DNA from: Acetobacter vaccinii
GTDB taxonomy: Bacteria; Pseudomonadota; Alphaproteobacteria; Acetobacterales; Acetobacteraceae
Assembly (NCBI RefSeq): GCF_008365315.1
Contig: NZ_CP043506.1
Span: 372,001 to 436,000, forward strand
Length of the DNA stretch: 64,000 nucleotides
Direction of reading: 5' to 3'
Shown here piece after piece: positions 62,412-64,000 of this stretch; the stretch's first letter is position 1; every line of letters starts with the position of its first letter. Both the position numbers and the translations under genes were made by a program. The notes under the pieces are model-generated. The model did no database searches. It was not told the DNA's origin and was given only the letters and a program-made list of their open reading frames with translations.

Positions 62412-64000
62412 CTAGTGTTCCATTTTAAGAGCGGCCAGGAAGGCGCTCTGCGGAATTTCAACCTTACCAAACTGGCGCATGCGCTTTTTACCTTCCTTCT
62501 GCTTTTCCAGCAGTTTGCGCTTACGCGAGATATCACCACCATAACACTTGGCTGTCACGTCCTTGGACAGGGCACCAATGGTTTCACGGGCGATAACCCG
62601 GCTGCCGATGGCAGCCTGAATGGCGATCTTGAACAACTGGCGGGGGATCAGGTCCTTCAGCCGCGCGCAGATGGAGCGACCGCGTGTTTCCGCCGCTGAC
62701 CGATGCGCAATAAACGACAGCGCATCCACCGGCTCCTGGTTGACCAGAATGGAAATACGCACAAGGTCGCTCTCCAGATAGCCATCCATCTGATAGTCAA
62801 AGCTGGCGTAACCACGGGTCAGAGACTTCAGACGGTCATAGAAGTCAAACACGACCTCGTTCAGCGGCAATCGGTAAACTGCCATGGCGCGGCTGCCAAC
62901 GTAGGTCAGGTCAATCTGGGTTCCGCGCCGTTCCGTACACAGGGTCAGCACTGCGCCCAGATATTCGTCCGGCACCATGATGGTGGCCTTGATCCATGGT
63001 TCCTCGATTTTTTCAATCAGGGACGGATCAGGCATATCAGCTGGGTTATGCAGTTCCTCGGTTTCACCATTGGTGCGTTCGATCTTGTAAACCACGGACG
63101 GTGCGGTCGCGATCAGGTCCAGATCGAATTCCCGCGACAGGCGTTCCTGAATGATTTCAAGGTGCAGGAGACCCAGAAAACCGCAGCGGAACCCAAAGCC
63201 CAGTGCGGCTGATGTTTCTGCTTCGTAGTGGAAAGACGCATCGTTCAGGCGCAGCTTGGCAAGGCTATCGCGCAGTTTTTCAAAGTCATCAGCAACGATC
63301 GGGTACAGCCCACACCACACCACGGGAATGGAGGGCTTGAAGCCCGCCAGCGGAGTCTGCGCCGGGCGGCGATCGTCGGTGATGGTGTCACCCACGTTAC
63401 AGTCAGCCACGGTCTTGATGGCGGCGTTGATATAGCCCATCTCACCCGGCCCGAGGCTTTCCACAGCCGTCATCCGCGGGGAAAATACGCCGACCTGATC
63501 CACCTGATGCACCGCACCGGAGGACATCATGCGGATTTTCATGCCCTTCTTCAGGCGGCCTTCCTTAATCCGCACCAGCACGATCACGCCCAAGTAGGCA
63601 TCGTACCAGCTATCCACCAGCATGGCCTGCAAGGGTTTTTCCGCATCACCCTGCGGGGCAGGCAGGCGGGTGACAATGGCTTCCAGCACGCCTTCAATAT
63701 TCAGGCCGGTCTTGGCGGAAATTTCCACCGCGTCATCAGCCGGAATGCCAATCACTTCTTCAATCTGGGCTTTGACACGCTCAGGCTCGGCGGCAGGCAG
63801 GTCCACCTTGTTCAGCACAGGCACGATGTCGTGGTTGGCGTCGATCGCCTGGTACACGTTGGCCAGCGTCTGCGCTTCCACCCCCTGCGAGGCGTCAACC
63901 ACCAGCAATGACCCTTCGCACGCCGCCAGCGACCGGCTGACTTCATAGGCAAAGTCAACATGTCCGGGGGTGTCCATCAGGTTCAGGACATAGGTATTGC
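62412..64000 (-). CDS. lepA: Elongation factor 4 (LepA), C-terminal part
   Basis: The gene runs off the right edge; the visible part starts in the GTPase domain ([21 protein letters not shown]3) and ends [19 protein letters not shown]. About 530 residues are seen, including NKVDLP (G4), domain II, the EF-G-like domains and the LepA-specific C-terminal domain ([44 protein letters not shown]). LepA assists ribosome assembly and translocation. Confidence 0.96.
   Translation of the reverse strand, partial: NTYVLNLMDTPGHVDFAYEVSRSLAACEGSLLVVDASQGVEAQTLANVYQAIDANHDIVPVLNKVDLPAAEPERVKAQIEEVIGIPADDAVEISAKTGLNIEGVLEAIVTRLPAPQGDAEKPLQAMLVDSWYDAYLGVIVLVRIKEGRLKKGMKIRMMSSGAVHQVDQVGVFSPRMTAVESLGPGEMGYINAAIKTVADCNVGDTITDDRRPAQTPLAGFKPSIPVVWCGLYPIVADDFEKLRDSLAKLRLNDASFHYEAETSAALGFGFRCGFLGLLHLEIIQERLSREFDLDLIATAPSVVYKIERTNGETEELHNPADMPDPSLIEKIEEPWIKATIMVPDEYLGAVLTLCTERRGTQIDLTYVGSRAMAVYRLPLNEVVFDFYDRLKSLTRGYASFDYQMDGYLESDLVRISILVNQEPVDALSFIAHRSAAETRGRSICARLKDLIPRQLFKIAIQAAIGSRVIARETIGALSKDVTAKCYGGDISRKRKLLEKQKEGKKRMRQFGKVEIPQSAFLAALKMEH

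Overview
The window looks like a chromosomal segment of an alphaproteobacterium of the acetic acid bacteria (Acetobacteraceae, probably Acetobacter or a close relative). The basis is the GC-rich coding sequence, gene order and protein character: a diderm with Lpt, Lpx, Bam and heptose/KDO genes, a DUF1150 gene beside a small heat-shock gene, and long HPF. Genus is inferred from remembered family resemblance, not from a search. Almost everything is housekeeping. No CRISPR array, prophage or intact insertion sequence was seen.

Layout: 1-6.8 kb holds the start of an HlyD-type adaptor, tRNA-Gly(CCC), radA, then mlaE-mlaF, a 49-residue lipoprotein and a large MscS-type channel. 7.1-10.4 kb is an acid-stress module on the minus strand: glutamate decarboxylase followed, after a strong terminator, by an AspT-type amino-acid antiporter. 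The decarboxylase promoter has an FNR-type palindrome in the class II position. 10.4-11.4 kb is an AT-rich, gene-poor island with a small MITE-like inverted repeat and the decayed end of an IS transposase that abuts the dnaB stop codon.

11.4-23.8 kb has dnaB, a sugar epimerase overlapping hldE, gmk, an SDR, an NCS1 permease, rlmB, and then rnd and kdsD-lptC-lptA-lptB, which links KDO synthesis to LPS export. 23.9-29.5 kb has a TonB-like/MOSC overlapping pair, hpf, the hsp20-DUF1150 pair, def-fmt and truA. 29.7-36.7 kb has dapD-dapE with a membrane protein, argB, and rpmH-rnpA-yidC-engB behind a clear sigma-70 promoter.

36.7-55.6 kb starts with a short HisKA-like membrane protein and gloA, then is one long minus-strand envelope/translation block: rpoZ-rsh-acpS-lepB-rnc-era-pyrH-frr-uppS-cdsA-dxr-rseP-bamA-skp-lpxD-fabZ-lpxA-lpxI. 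It couples isoprenoid and phospholipid precursors, lipid A synthesis and outer-membrane assembly to ribosome and stringent-response functions. 55.7-64 kb carries folK, a NYN-domain protein, beta-carbonic anhydrase with a secreted EEP-family enzyme, a DEAD-box helicase with a long leader, metX-metW, and lepA running off the end.

The best candidates for something less ordinary are the gadB/AspT module with its FNR-type promoter, the IS/MITE island at dnaB, the TonB-like/MOSC pair, the HisKA-like orphan, the epimerase-hldE fusion of expression, and the leader regions of hpf and the helicase. No completely new multi-gene system could be demonstrated from the sequence alone.
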